DNA from: Mangrovimicrobium sediminis
Lineage (GTDB): Bacteria > Pseudomonadota > Gammaproteobacteria > Pseudomonadales > Halieaceae
Assembly: GCF_004745945.1 (NCBI RefSeq)
Contig: NZ_SRLE01000005.1
Span: forward strand, 310,001-374,000
Reading direction: 5' to 3'
DNA: 64,000 nucleotides
Shown: one piece after another, positions 37,201 through 45,347 of the stretch
How the letters are laid out: each line of letters opens with the position of its first letter
Numbering within the stretch: position 1 is the first letter of the stretch
Notes under the pieces: model-generated
Told to the model about the DNA's origin: nothing
Databases searched by the model: none
What the model saw: the letters and a program-made list of their open reading frames with translations, nothing else
Translations under genes and position numbers: made by a program

Positions 37201-38427
37201 TCAGTAGGTTTCGATATGCAGGCGGCCGGCCTGCATCAGGCGGTGCTGCAGGTCGTCCGCGGGCAGGCCGTGCTCGCGGGCAATGTCGGCCATCACCTCG
37301 ATCACGCTCTGCTCCATGCTGATCAGGCCGCAGATGAAGATATAGCCCTGGTCGTCGGCTAGCACGCTGGCGACCACGCCTGACTGCTCGCGCAGTACGT
37401 CCTGTACATACTGCCGCGGCTGCTCCGCGCTGCGCGACAGCGCCATGTGCGTGCGGAGCAGTGTCGAAGGCAGTGCCAGCAATTCGTCGTAGTAGGCCAT
37501 CTCGCCGGGCGTGCGCCCGCCGTAGAACAATTGCAGGGGCTGCCGCGGTGTCGGGTCCATGCGCTGCTGGCGCTGGATGAAGCCGCGCATGGGGGCGATG
37601 CCGGTGCCGGTGCAGATCATCAGGACCTGCGCCTGCGGGTCCTGCGGCATGAGGAACTTGTCGCCCATCGGGCCGATGCAGCGTACTTCGGCGCCTTCTT
37701 CGAGGTCGCACAGGAAGTTTGAGGCCACGCCGTGGTAGGGCTTGCCGTCCCACTCGTCGACCAGGCGTTTCACGGTGAGCGCCATTTCCCGGCTGCCCGC
37801 GCGCTCGCCATCGCGATCGCTGGCGATCGAGTAGGCGCGCATGTGGTGCGGGTGGCCGTGGGGGTCGAGGCCCAGCGGCAGCACGCCGACGTTCTGGCCT
37901 TCCAGCCACGGGTAGGGGTTGTCTCCGAAATCCAGCACGATGTGGTGGATATCGGTTTCCGCATCCGCGCTGGTCACACGCCGGTTGCTGACGATACGCG
38001 CCGTGACCGGGTCGTGCTGGGTGTAGAGAAACGTGGTCGCGGTGCTTGCGGAGGCGGGGGCGGGATTGCCCAGGCCGGCTTCCTCCTCATCCAGCGCCAT
38101 CGGCACCGCGTGGCCGTCCACCTCGAGTTCCGCCGGCAGTTCCTCCCAGGTGAACTGCTCTTCCAGGGAGTACAGCTGGCCCTCGGGCACCATGCGCCAG
38201 GACAGGATGGCGTCGGTGCTGCAACTGTGCAGGCACTCGTGCTCGCCGGTGCAGCGCTCGGGGTCGATGCCGAAGTACTGGCCGTCCTCGGACATTTGGA
38301 TGGCCTCTTCCGGGCAGACGATTTCACAGCTGCCGCAGCGGGCGCAGGTGGCGGGATCGATGAGGTGTTGCTTGACGTAGCCGGCGGCGGTTTCCGCCAG
38401 GCCGGTGGACTGGGTGGCTGCTGTCAT
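37201..38427 (-). CDS. boxA: BoxA-like ferredoxin / FAD-NADPH reductase (benzoyl-CoA oxygenase reductase component)
   Basis: A 408-residue protein with an N-terminal two-cluster ferredoxin domain joined to a ferredoxin-NADP reductase module (RAYSIASD for FAD, CTGTGIAPMRGF for NAD(P)H, FICGL near the end). The linker SLEEQFTWEELP matches BoxA of the aerobic benzoyl-CoA epoxidase pathway. The first cluster is canonical (CARCGSCEIVCP). In the second (CTGEHECLHSC) the second cysteine is replaced by Glu, so it may carry a 3Fe cluster or none. boxB and boxC are not in the window, so the partner oxygenase is unknown; a relative with another role is possible. The ATG at 38427 begins the conserved region. 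Confidence 0.75.
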   Translation of the reverse strand: MTAATQSTGLAETAAGYVKQHLIDPATCARCGSCEIVCPEEAIQMSEDGQYFGIDPERCTGEHECLHSCSTDAILSWRMVPEGQLYSLEEQFTWEELPAELEVDGHAVPMALDEEEAGLGNPAPASASTATTFLYTQHDPVTARIVSNRRVTSADAETDIHHIVLDFGDNPYPWLEGQNVGVLPLGLDPHGHPHHMRAYSIASDRDGERAGSREMALTVKRLVDEWDGKPYHGVASNFLCDLEEGAEVRCIGPMGDKFLMPQDPQAQVLMICTGTGIAPMRGFIQRQQRMDPTPRQPLQLFYGGRTPGEMAYYDELLALPSTLLRTHMALSRSAEQPRQYVQDVLREQSGVVASVLADDQGYIFICGLISMEQSVIEVMADIAREHGLPADDLQHRLMQAGRLHIETY

Positions 38428-38669
38428 GGTGCTGTACTCGCTGTTGTTCCTGTTATGGGCTCGGCCGTGTCCGTGGTCTGGCCAGTGCTGGCGGCGCATG
38501 TTGCGTGCGACGCTACTGACGATGCCGGGCTCCCCCTCTTATAGGCCACATGGTAGAAGTATCGCCGGGCGGAAAAATTGATTTGCGTCATGGGAGCGGG
38601 GATCGACCGCAATGGCGCCGGGCGCGGCACTTCGCTAAGCTCTGGCCACAAAAATAATGAGGAGTTGTT

Positions 38670-39635
38670 ATGGATTCACGCCACCTGGTCGACCCGGAAC
38701 TCGTTGCCGGTCTGGACTTCCTGCCCACCATGGACTTCGCCTCCGGCAACCTGCCCGCACTTCGCGCGCAGTTGCAGGAGCTTTACGACCTGCAGGCGCG
38801 CGAACTGCCCGCCGGGGAAGTTCGCCAGCGCGAGGTGTTGGTGCCGGGACCAGCGGGCGCGCCGGATGTGCGCGTGCTGGTCTACGAGCCGGCCAACCGC
38901 ACCGGCGATGCGCCGCTGCCCGCCTACCTGCAGATTCACGGCGGCGGCTACGTGCTGGGGACGGCCGACATGTCCGCCGGGCTGTGCGCGGCAATCGTCA
39001 ATGCCCTGCACTGCGTCGTAGTGTCGGTCGACTACCGGCTGGCACCGGAAACCGCATTCCCCGGCAATATCGAGGACTGCTACGCCGCCCTGCACTGGCT
39101 GCATGCGCAGGCCGGGGAACTGGGTGTAGACCCGGCGCGCATCGGCGTCGGCGGCGAGAGCGCCGGCGGCGGACTCGCCGCGTCGCTGGCTCTGCTGGCC
39201 CGCGACCGCGGCGAAGTGCCAGTGGCACACCAGCAATTGATCTACCCGATGCTCGACGACCGCGTGCCGCGCGAGGTGCATCCCTACACCGGCGAATTCG
39301 GCTGGACCCGGGAGCACAGTGCTTTTGGCTGGCGCAGCCTGCTGGGTGGGGAGCCGGGCGGCGAGGACGTATCCCCCTATGCCGCCGCCGCCCGCGCCGA
39401 TGACCTCGCCGGATTGCCGCCGGCATTCATCAGCGTGGGCTCGCTGGACCTGTTCCTGGAGGATATTCTCGAGTACACGCGGCGCCTGACCCGCGCCGGG
39501 GTCAAAGTGGAGCTGCATGTGTATCCGGGTGCCTACCACGGCTCGGATGTGGTGGCCGCGGCGCGGCTTTCGCGTAACCACATGCGCGACCAGATGGCCG
39601 CCCTCGCCGCCGGCCTGGGTTGTACGCGGGGGTAG
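38670..39635 (+). CDS. Alpha/beta hydrolase, hormone-sensitive-lipase family
   Basis: A 321-residue cytoplasmic esterase/lipase. The oxyanion motif HGGGYVLG, nucleophile motif GGESAGGGLA, the acid in VGSLDLFLED and the histidine in GAYHGSD form a complete HSL-family set. It starts after GAGGAGTTGTT. The upstream 240 bp hold no other gene. The substrate is probably a short-chain ester. Confidence 0.9.
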   Translation: MDSRHLVDPELVAGLDFLPTMDFASGNLPALRAQLQELYDLQARELPAGEVRQREVLVPGPAGAPDVRVLVYEPANRTGDAPLPAYLQIHGGGYVLGTADMSAGLCAAIVNALHCVVVSVDYRLAPETAFPGNIEDCYAALHWLHAQAGELGVDPARIGVGGESAGGGLAASLALLARDRGEVPVAHQQLIYPMLDDRVPREVHPYTGEFGWTREHSAFGWRSLLGGEPGGEDVSPYAAAARADDLAGLPPAFISVGSLDLFLEDILEYTRRLTRAGVKVELHVYPGAYHGSDVVAAARLSRNHMRDQMAALAAGLGCTRG

Positions 39636-39653
39636 GCTAGCTGGAGAGGGGGA

Positions 39654-40211
39654 TCAGTCTGGCGTGGCGGGCCAGTCGATAAGGAACGCGCCACGCAGTT
39701 CCCCGGCGCTGAAGCCGGTGGCAGTGTCCTGCGGATACTGGCGGGCGATTTCGTCGCGCAATACAGGGGCGAGATTGTCGCCGTGGCAGAGCAGGCACTT
39801 GGGAGCTGTATCGATGCTCTTCATGTAGCGGGCGCTGCCGTCCTCGTGGACGGTGAAACTTTCCAGCGCAGTATTCGCTGCTGCTCCTGAGAGGTCCGCG
39901 GCGAAGCGTTCCATGGTGGCGCGGGCGTCGGCGTCCGCGGCGTTGTCCGGGTTGCGCGTGCGCAGGGCGGTGCGCGAGACATCCGCCCCGCTGCGTTCGG
40001 ACAGTTCAGCAGCCACCGCCGGGGCAGCCTCTGAGCACACGCCGATCGCGGCCACCGGCCCGCCGCTGGCGATGGCCGCCTGCAGCTTCCCACCCAGCGT
40101 CTGCTGGAATTCCGCCGCCAGGGCCTGCGAGCGGGCCTCGCGCGTGTCCTCCTCGGCCAGCGCCGGTACGGCGAGGCCGAGGAACAGTGCTGCTGCCAGG
40201 GTACGCCGCAT
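39654..40211 (-). CDS. Periplasmic one-haem DUF3365 (Tll0287-like) protein
   Basis: A 185-residue protein with a signal peptide (MRRTLAAALFLGLAVPALA), a sensor-like helical domain and a single c-type haem site CLLCH near the C-terminus, followed by TGFSAGELRGAFLIDW. This matches the DUF3365/Tll0287 fold. Its ATG overlaps the stop of the sulfide:quinone oxidoreductase gene, so the two are coupled. It may sense or carry electrons in sulfide oxidation; this is contextual. Confidence 0.82.
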   Translation of the reverse strand: MRRTLAAALFLGLAVPALAEEDTREARSQALAAEFQQTLGGKLQAAIASGGPVAAIGVCSEAAPAVAAELSERSGADVSRTALRTRNPDNAADADARATMERFAADLSGAAANTALESFTVHEDGSARYMKSIDTAPKCLLCHGDNLAPVLRDEIARQYPQDTATGFSAGELRGAFLIDWPATPD

Positions 40212-41503
40212 CACGGGGCCTGCTGGTGGTCGCCGGACTTCAGGCGCACGATGCCCAGGGCCTTGAGCACGTACTTCTCGTAAATCGGTTCGGTATTGCC
40301 GGTGCGCATCTTGCGCATGAAGTATTTCTCGAAGGCGATCTTGGCAAGGTGGACCCATTTGCCCTGTTTCGCCCAGGTGAGGTTGCGCGGGGGAATCTGC
40401 GGCAGAGCGACGAAGGCGACACCGTCGTCGCCGAGGTCGGCCAGGCAGATCGCGTTCCAGGTGGCCTTGTGGCTGACCGGGCGGCCGGCGATGTCGTCCT
40501 CGATGTTGTGGACGATCGCGGTGACCATGGACTCGATCATGTAACCGGTCTTCGGCGCACCCGTGGGTACCGGGGTCACCTCCACCGGGGGGATGGCCAC
40601 ACACACGCCGGCGGAGTAGATGTTGGGGTAGGTCGGGTTGCGCTGGTGTTCGTCGATGAGTACGAAACCGCGCGGGTTGCACAGCTCTTCCACCGCGGCG
40701 ACCGCGTCCACGCCCTTGAAGGCGGGAATGAACATGTTGAACTTCGACGGCAGCTCGTGCTGGCGCAGGGGCTTGCCCTCGGCATCGTGCTCTGTGACCT
40801 TGACCATGTCCGCCTGGCACTCGTCGATCTTGGCGTTGGTGATCCACTTGATGTGGCGCTGGCGCAGCTGCGATTCGAGCATGTTCTTGGAATCGCCCAC
40901 ACCACCCAGGCCCATGTGGCCGACATAGGGTTCGCTGGTGACGAAGGTCATCGGCACGCGGTCGCGGATCTTGCGCTTGCGCAGGTCCGCGTCGAGGATC
41001 ATGGCGAATTCATAGGCCGGGCCGAAGCAGCTTGCACCCTGTACCGCGCCAACTACTACCGGCCCCGGGTTGCGCAGGAACTCCTCGTAGGCGACGGCGG
41101 ATTCCGCCGCGTGCGGCGAGGTGCACACGCTGTGGCTGTGGCCCTGGGGCCCGAGCCCGGGGATTTCCTCGAAGGCCAGTCGCGGGCCGGTGGCAATGAC
41201 CAGGTAGTCGTAGTTCAGGGTCTCGCCATTGGCCAACTGCAGGCTGTTGTTTTGCGGGTCGATGCTGGAAACCGCCTCGGCGACAAAACGGATTTTCTTC
41301 TTCTCGACATGCGGGCGGATGGGGACCAGTACTTCCTCCATCTTGCGCCAGCCGACGGTCACCCACGGGTTGGAGGGGGTGAACTGGAAGTGCTCGCTGG
41401 CGTTGACCAGGGTTACCTCGTGTTGCTTGCCCAGCGTTTTCTTCAGATCATACGCTGCCGGCATACCACCGAGGCCGGCACCCAGGACGATGATGTGTGC
41501 CAT
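40211..41503 (-). CDS. sqr: Sulfide:quinone oxidoreductase
   Basis: A 430-residue FAD protein with the N-terminal dinucleotide motif VLGAGLGGMPAAYDL. The three catalytic cysteines can be placed at C127 (SVCTSP), C159 (GASCFG) and C353 (TWNAIC), matching the type I enzyme of Acidithiobacillus. The C-terminal amphipathic region (GKWVHLAKIAFEKYFMRKM) would anchor it to the membrane. It oxidises sulfide to polysulfide and reduces quinone. The ATG at 41503 follows AAGGGAGTTCCGC. It is coupled to the haem protein gene and divergent from the ArsR regulator. Confidence 0.92.
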   Translation of the reverse strand: MAHIIVLGAGLGGMPAAYDLKKTLGKQHEVTLVNASEHFQFTPSNPWVTVGWRKMEEVLVPIRPHVEKKKIRFVAEAVSSIDPQNNSLQLANGETLNYDYLVIATGPRLAFEEIPGLGPQGHSHSVCTSPHAAESAVAYEEFLRNPGPVVVGAVQGASCFGPAYEFAMILDADLRKRKIRDRVPMTFVTSEPYVGHMGLGGVGDSKNMLESQLRQRHIKWITNAKIDECQADMVKVTEHDAEGKPLRQHELPSKFNMFIPAFKGVDAVAAVEELCNPRGFVLIDEHQRNPTYPNIYSAGVCVAIPPVEVTPVPTGAPKTGYMIESMVTAIVHNIEDDIAGRPVSHKATWNAICLADLGDDGVAFVALPQIPPRNLTWAKQGKWVHLAKIAFEKYFMRKMRTGNTEPIYEKYVLKALGIVRLKSGDHQQAP

Positions 41504-41574
41504 GCGGAACTCCCTTATTATCTGGCGGACTATTCGTATGCACTGCACCCGGGAACCACGGCTCTCGATGTGCA

Positions 41575-41616
41575 TTGCAAGCTTGCAGTACCGGCAGTAT
41601 ATTAGCAATATCTAAT
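41575..41616 (+). promoter_or_regulatory. arsR-type promoter overlapped by palindromic operator
   Basis: TTGCAA (41575-41580), a 17-bp spacer and TATATT (41598-41603) form a good sigma-70 promoter for the regulator gene. The palindrome ATTAG-N6-CTAAT (41601-41616) overlaps its -10 element and the AT-rich start region on both strands, as expected for a BigR/SqrR-type repressor. A TATACT read on the minus strand (41596-41601) could serve sqr. Confidence 0.75.
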
Positions 41617-41638
41617 TTAGGGAAGTTTGATTTAAAGC

Positions 41639-41977
41639 ATGGCTGTACACGACTCCACGGAATCCCGGGACGCCCCCCTGTCCGAAGCAATGTCGGAACA
41701 CGCGCGCGAAGCCGCCAGTTTCCTCAAGGCCCTGGCCAACGCCAATCGCCTGCAGGTGCTGTGTGCGCTGAGTGAAGCGGAGTTGTCGGTCTCGGCGCTG
41801 ATGCAGCGCGTACCGCTGTCCCAGTCGGCCATGTCCCAGCACCTTGCGGTGCTGCGCGCGGACGGCCTGGTCGCTACTCGGCGCGAGTCGCAGACGGTCT
41901 ACTACCGCATCGCGCCTGGCCCGGCCATGGCCCTGATCGAGGTATTGCACGACCATTTCTGCGGCACGCCTGGCTGA
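41639..41977 (+). CDS. ArsR-family regulator, BigR/SqrR-like two-cysteine sulfide sensor
   Basis: A 112-residue winged-helix repressor (LANANRLQVLCALSEAELSV, SQSAMSQHLAVLR). Two cysteines, C42 and C108, occupy the positions where BigR and SqrR form a tetrasulfide or disulfide on reaction with persulfide. It is divergent from sqr and has an operator palindrome in the shared region, so derepression by sulfide of both genes is the likely logic. The start is the ATG at 41639; its ribosome-binding site is weak. Confidence 0.85.
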   Translation: MAVHDSTESRDAPLSEAMSEHAREAASFLKALANANRLQVLCALSEAELSVSALMQRVPLSQSAMSQHLAVLRADGLVATRRESQTVYYRIAPGPAMALIEVLHDHFCGTPG

Positions 41978-41998
41978 GCCGGCTTCCTTCCCAACCGA

Positions 41999-42184
41999 GG
42001 GGTCAGAGCCGTGGCTCTGACCCCGGGCGCACCTCCCGGAAATCCACGACGAGTCAATGCAGCAGCGGGCAGGAAGGGGTCAGAGCCGTGGCTCTGACCC
42101 CGGGCGCACCTCCCGGAAATCCACGACGAGTCAATGCAGTAGCGGTCAGGAAGGGGTCAGAGCCGTGGCTCTGACCCCGGGCGT
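41999..42184. repeat. 77-bp tandem repeat with three identical 26-bp palindromes
   Basis: Three copies of a 26-bp perfect palindrome (12-bp arms, GGGGTCAGAGCC in the left arm, 2-bp centre) start at 41999, 42076 and 42153, exactly 77 bp apart. The first two 77-bp units differ at two positions; the third diverges after about 31 bp. It lies downstream of the ArsR gene. The palindromes would fold into strong hairpins on either strand. Confidence 0.92.
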
Positions 42185-42210
42185 ATTCCCCGGCATCTGA
42201 CGACAAACCC

Positions 42211-42238
42211 AAAAAAAAGCGGCCGCTCAGGCGGCCGC
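42211..42238 (-). terminator. Orphan intrinsic terminator on the minus strand
   Basis: A perfect 8-bp stem GCGGCCGC/GCGGCCGC with a 4-nt loop (42219-42238) is followed, on the minus strand only, by eight T residues. No minus-strand protein gene lies between it and the Crp/Fnr gene on the plus strand, so it may end a small RNA or an antisense transcript. Confidence 0.8.
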
Positions 42239-42399
42239 AATCAGCGGGGGGTAGGAAGGTTTCTAAACCCTAGCAAGGCGCCTTCTGCGGCGGACTGACA
42301 TTTCGCAATTCCCGGGCAATTTGGTCATAATCGCGTTGGATACCGCAGCTTCCGCGGCGCGGACCGCGGGCGCTCCAGGATGCAGGCACGAGTAGGAAC
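42239..42399. other. Leader region of the Crp/Fnr gene; possible minus-strand RNA
   Basis: The 161 bp between the minus-strand terminator and the Crp/Fnr start hold no coding region. Any transcript ended by the terminator would have to start here or within the 5' end of the regulator gene. I could not place a convincing minus-strand promoter by eye. Confidence 0.35.
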
Positions 42400-43122
42400 A
42401 TGAGCGAATCAAGGATTGCGACGGCAAAGGCGAACCCGGGAAAAATCGATGATTTCACCTGCAACGATTGCCCGGTGCGCGACCGCATGCTGTTCGCCGG
42501 TATCGACCTGCGCGGTACGGAAGACCTGCTGCGCCCGGTCCGCCACCTGTGGTACGAGCCCGGCGAAACCATCTACCACCAGGGCGGCGAGGCCTGTGCG
42601 CTGTACAGCGTGCGCCGCGGCGTGGTGAAACTGTCCTCCAGTTCGCCGGATGGCGACGTGCGCATCGTGCGCCTGCTAGGCCCGGGTTTCACCATCGGGC
42701 TGGAAGCCCTGGTCGAGGATGCCTACGAGCATCAGGCGTCCGCCCTGAGCATGGTCGACGTCTGCCGCATACCCGCGGACGCGGTGCAGAAACTGGCGCG
42801 CGACCAACCCCCGCTGTGCCGCCGCCTGATGCAGCAGTGGCACGACCAGTTGCAGCAGGCGGACGCCCACCTCACGGAACTCACCACCGGCGTGGTGCGC
42901 GAGCGCGTGCTTCGCCTCATTCACATCCTCGACGACTTCGGCCGCAGCGGCGATACCGAGTTTTACCTGCCCTCCAACCAGGACTGCGCGGCGCTGGTGG
43001 CCGCGCGGGTGGAGTCGGTCAGCCGCGTCATGGCCAGCCTGAAGCGCGCCGGTTACCTGGTGCGCGTGCCGAGCGGTGGTTGGCGCCTTGACCGCAGCCG
43101 CGACCCCGCCGCGAAGGAGTAG
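42400..43122 (+). CDS. Crp/Fnr-family transcription regulator
   Basis: A 240-residue regulator with a cyclic-nucleotide-fold sensor and a C-terminal winged helix. The recognition helix contains VESVSR, matching the E..SR residues by which FNR reads TTGAT half-sites. Cysteines C21 and C24 (CNDC), C66 and C122 are present; FNR of E. coli uses C20, C23, C29 and C122, so the third N-terminal cysteine is missing and the cluster, if any, differs. It may be a redox or other effector sensor. The start is the ATG at 42400. Confidence 0.85.
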   Translation: MSESRIATAKANPGKIDDFTCNDCPVRDRMLFAGIDLRGTEDLLRPVRHLWYEPGETIYHQGGEACALYSVRRGVVKLSSSSPDGDVRIVRLLGPGFTIGLEALVEDAYEHQASALSMVDVCRIPADAVQKLARDQPPLCRRLMQQWHDQLQQADAHLTELTTGVVRERVLRLIHILDDFGRSGDTEFYLPSNQDCAALVAARVESVSRVMASLKRAGYLVRVPSGGWRLDRSRDPAAKE

Positions 43123-43161
43123 CGCCGCGACCACCGGCCCGGCGCGGCAGTCACCTGCCGC

Positions 43162-45015
43162 TTATGGCACCCGGGTGATATAGAGTCCGGCCAGCGCGGC
43201 CTCCTCCTCTTCTTCTGCACCGGGCACGCCCATACCTGCGCTGATCACCAGCCACCTGCCGCGAAAACCGTCGCGCTCCAGTGCCAGGCTGGTGAGTACC
43301 GAATCCTCCGGAGCCTGGGAGTCGAGCAGTGGGCCTGGGGTCCGGGTGTTGAGCAGGGTGAGCAGGGTGGGTTCACCGGGCGGCCGTGCCAGGTAGAGAG
43401 TATCCGTGGGTGACGGCTCGCCGCTGCTGGCCTTGAATGCCACGCGGTATCTCCCGCCCCTGCTGGATACCGCTGCAAACGCCGAAGAGCGCCAGCGCGG
43501 AATCTCGTCATCCTCCTCGCCGCCGGGTGCCGTGCCCGGCACCAGTCCGGAATACACCCAGTAGAGGAAATCGCTGATGTCCTCGCCAGTGCGGGCGAGA
43601 CGCAGCAGTTCCCCGGTGCGGGTGTCGAGGACGAACATGCCCTGGTCCACGGGAACCTGTACGTCCTGGTAGCAGCGTTCCGCCCCGGGCTCGCACACGC
43701 TGTTGGGGTCCCCCTCACCGAGGTACTCGCCGGTGTTGTTGCAGTAGTCACGGCGGGCCTGGCTGCCGTCCGCGGGACAGTACAGCCGCAGCGTGCGCGT
43801 GGCGTCGCCCCAGGCGGCCCAGAATGCCAGGAAGCGGCCATCGTAGGACAGTCCTTCGCCAAAGCGGCCGAACCTGGTGCCGGCTGCTTCGCCGGGCACA
43901 TCGTCGTCGAGGCCCACCAGGGTTTCCAGTGTGGGGGCGGGGGAGAGCGGCGCGCGGTAGATGCCACCGCACAGCGGGTCCGCCTCGTCGTCCAGGCCGA
44001 CAAACACCGCATGCGGCGAGCCGCGCCGGTCGAGCGCGGCGCTGGGCGGAGCGGTGGAGCCGAAGCTGGTGCCGGGTGCGCATTCGCCGGGGTTGGGCAC
44101 GGGCGTATCGGAGTTGGCGATCAGGGTGACATAGTTCGCCTCGCCACCCATCTCCGCGTTCGCCAGTTCGCGGTAGAACACCCCTGTCTTCGGCGTGCCG
44201 TCGAGGTAGTTGCCCTTGAATACGATCTTGTTGTCATCGGTGACCGCCGGGGCACCGGGGAACACGTCGAATGCAGTCGCATCCCCGCCGACACCGGGGA
44301 CGGCGTAGAAGGGAAACTCGGGTACTGCGCCGAGCTTGCTTGCGCCGGTCAGGACCTCGGCGCCATTGCCCCGCCCGTCCAGCGTGACGTAGATGCCGGT
44401 GGTTCCCGCGCGGGTGTCGCTGCCATCGGGCAGGGTGTAGTTCCAGACCGGGTCGTGATTCCCGCGGGTCGCCACGGCGGCGCTGCGTATCCCGATGCGC
44501 GGTATCGACGGGAATTCGATGAACTGTGCCGGGTGCTGGTCAGGGGGCAGCGCGACATTGTTCGGGTAGGGCACCGGTTCACTTTTACTGAACAGTGGGT
44601 GAATGTCCGCGGCGCGCTCGCCCATATCGCGCAGGAAGATGCCGCTCTGGGGTTCGCCTCCCGGCGGACCGCCGCGGCTGCGGCCGCGGAACACCACCAG
44701 GCCCCGGGCGTTGACCGAAGGCTGGTTGAAACTGTTGAAGGTATTGCCGGCGCCCGGACCGGGCACGGGGTCGTTGCCGTTGGCGACTGTGGTCCAGCGC
44801 AGGCCGGTGGTTGGCGCGGGATCCTCCTGGCCTGAGGCGCTCGTCGCGTACCCGCAGGTCCAGGCCGCCAGGGTGAGTGCGACTGCGAAACTTCCGGTGC
44901 GGCGCAGGGAACTGCAGGGCGGCATGCGCGCCGCCCTGCGCGGACCGGGCATCGGCGATCTTTCCCGTGCCTGGTCCGGGTTGTCTTGTGCGCTTTTCAT
45001 GGGGGATGTGTTCAT
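43162..45015 (-). CDS. Large secreted repeat protein (choice-of-anchor/DUF7453-like)
   Basis: A 617-residue protein with a long basic leader and a signal-like helix (~38-62). The mature part has several diverged ~70-100-residue repeats with the pattern GNTFNSFNQPSVNARGLVVF, FPGAPAVTDDNKIVFKG and IPRWRSSAFAAVSS, as in secreted DUF7453-type proteins of possible beta-propeller or sandwich fold. Cysteines occur in pairs in the second half (YCPADG, YCNNTG, CEPGAERC). No sorting tail is seen at the C-terminus. The start may be the ATG at 45015 or internal (MKSAQDN, MPGPRR). Function unknown. Confidence 0.65.
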   Translation of the reverse strand: MNTSPMKSAQDNPDQARERSPMPGPRRAARMPPCSSLRRTGSFAVALTLAAWTCGYATSASGQEDPAPTTGLRWTTVANGNDPVPGPGAGNTFNSFNQPSVNARGLVVFRGRSRGGPPGGEPQSGIFLRDMGERAADIHPLFSKSEPVPYPNNVALPPDQHPAQFIEFPSIPRIGIRSAAVATRGNHDPVWNYTLPDGSDTRAGTTGIYVTLDGRGNGAEVLTGASKLGAVPEFPFYAVPGVGGDATAFDVFPGAPAVTDDNKIVFKGNYLDGTPKTGVFYRELANAEMGGEANYVTLIANSDTPVPNPGECAPGTSFGSTAPPSAALDRRGSPHAVFVGLDDEADPLCGGIYRAPLSPAPTLETLVGLDDDVPGEAAGTRFGRFGEGLSYDGRFLAFWAAWGDATRTLRLYCPADGSQARRDYCNNTGEYLGEGDPNSVCEPGAERCYQDVQVPVDQGMFVLDTRTGELLRLARTGEDISDFLYWVYSGLVPGTAPGGEEDDEIPRWRSSAFAAVSSRGGRYRVAFKASSGEPSPTDTLYLARPPGEPTLLTLLNTRTPGPLLDSQAPEDSVLTSLALERDGFRGRWLVISAGMGVPGAEEEEEAALAGLYITRVP

Positions 45016-45347
45016 GCGGGCTACTCCTTGCCTCGGTCCGGGATGTCATTATTGAAATCGTGCCCCGGCACGGTGCTGGTCGCGCAGTGCCGCGCACTCA
45101 TCCTCGGTCGTCATCGAGCGCAATTTTTTGCGTTATTCGTTGCGCTCCTGTTGCTGAATTTTCTTGCGAATCAGGTCCTGTTTGGGTGTCAGGGCTTGCA
45201 GGGCGGTGCTGCCGATACCGCTGGCGATAGCCGTGACGAACAACAAGCGAGCGAACTGCTGCTCAGCTTCGCTCCTGTTATGTATAGCCAAGCAGCTTTT
45301 CTTCGTAAAGTTGGGATTCATCCCGCGCGTGCAGGTGTTTCAATAAG
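45016..45347. other. Lower-GC spacer with a possible small gene
   Basis: This 332-bp region is visibly less GC-rich than its surroundings. It contains one possible minus-strand small ORF (listed separately). I see no RNA gene, repeat or clear promoter. Confidence 0.4.
45133..45321 (-). CDS. Possible small protein, 62 residues
   Basis: An ORF of 62 codons from ATG 45321 to a TAA. It has a short hydrophobic stretch (LLFVTAIASGIGSTAL) and a polar Gln/Lys-rich end (IRKKIQQQERNE). It does not overlap another gene, and its composition differs from the GC-rich shadows. No family is recognised and there is no good ribosome-binding site, so it may not be real. Confidence 0.3.
   Translation of the reverse strand: MNPNFTKKSCLAIHNRSEAEQQFARLLFVTAIASGIGSTALQALTPKQDLIRKKIQQQERNE

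Noticed and set aside
38578-38600. FNR box before the HSL esterase
   Set aside because: TTGAT-N4-GTCAT matches only the first half-site; the second half has two of five positions wrong.
41999-42184. CRISPR array
   Set aside because: The 77-bp units are near identical along their whole length, with no variable spacers, and there are no cas genes in the window.
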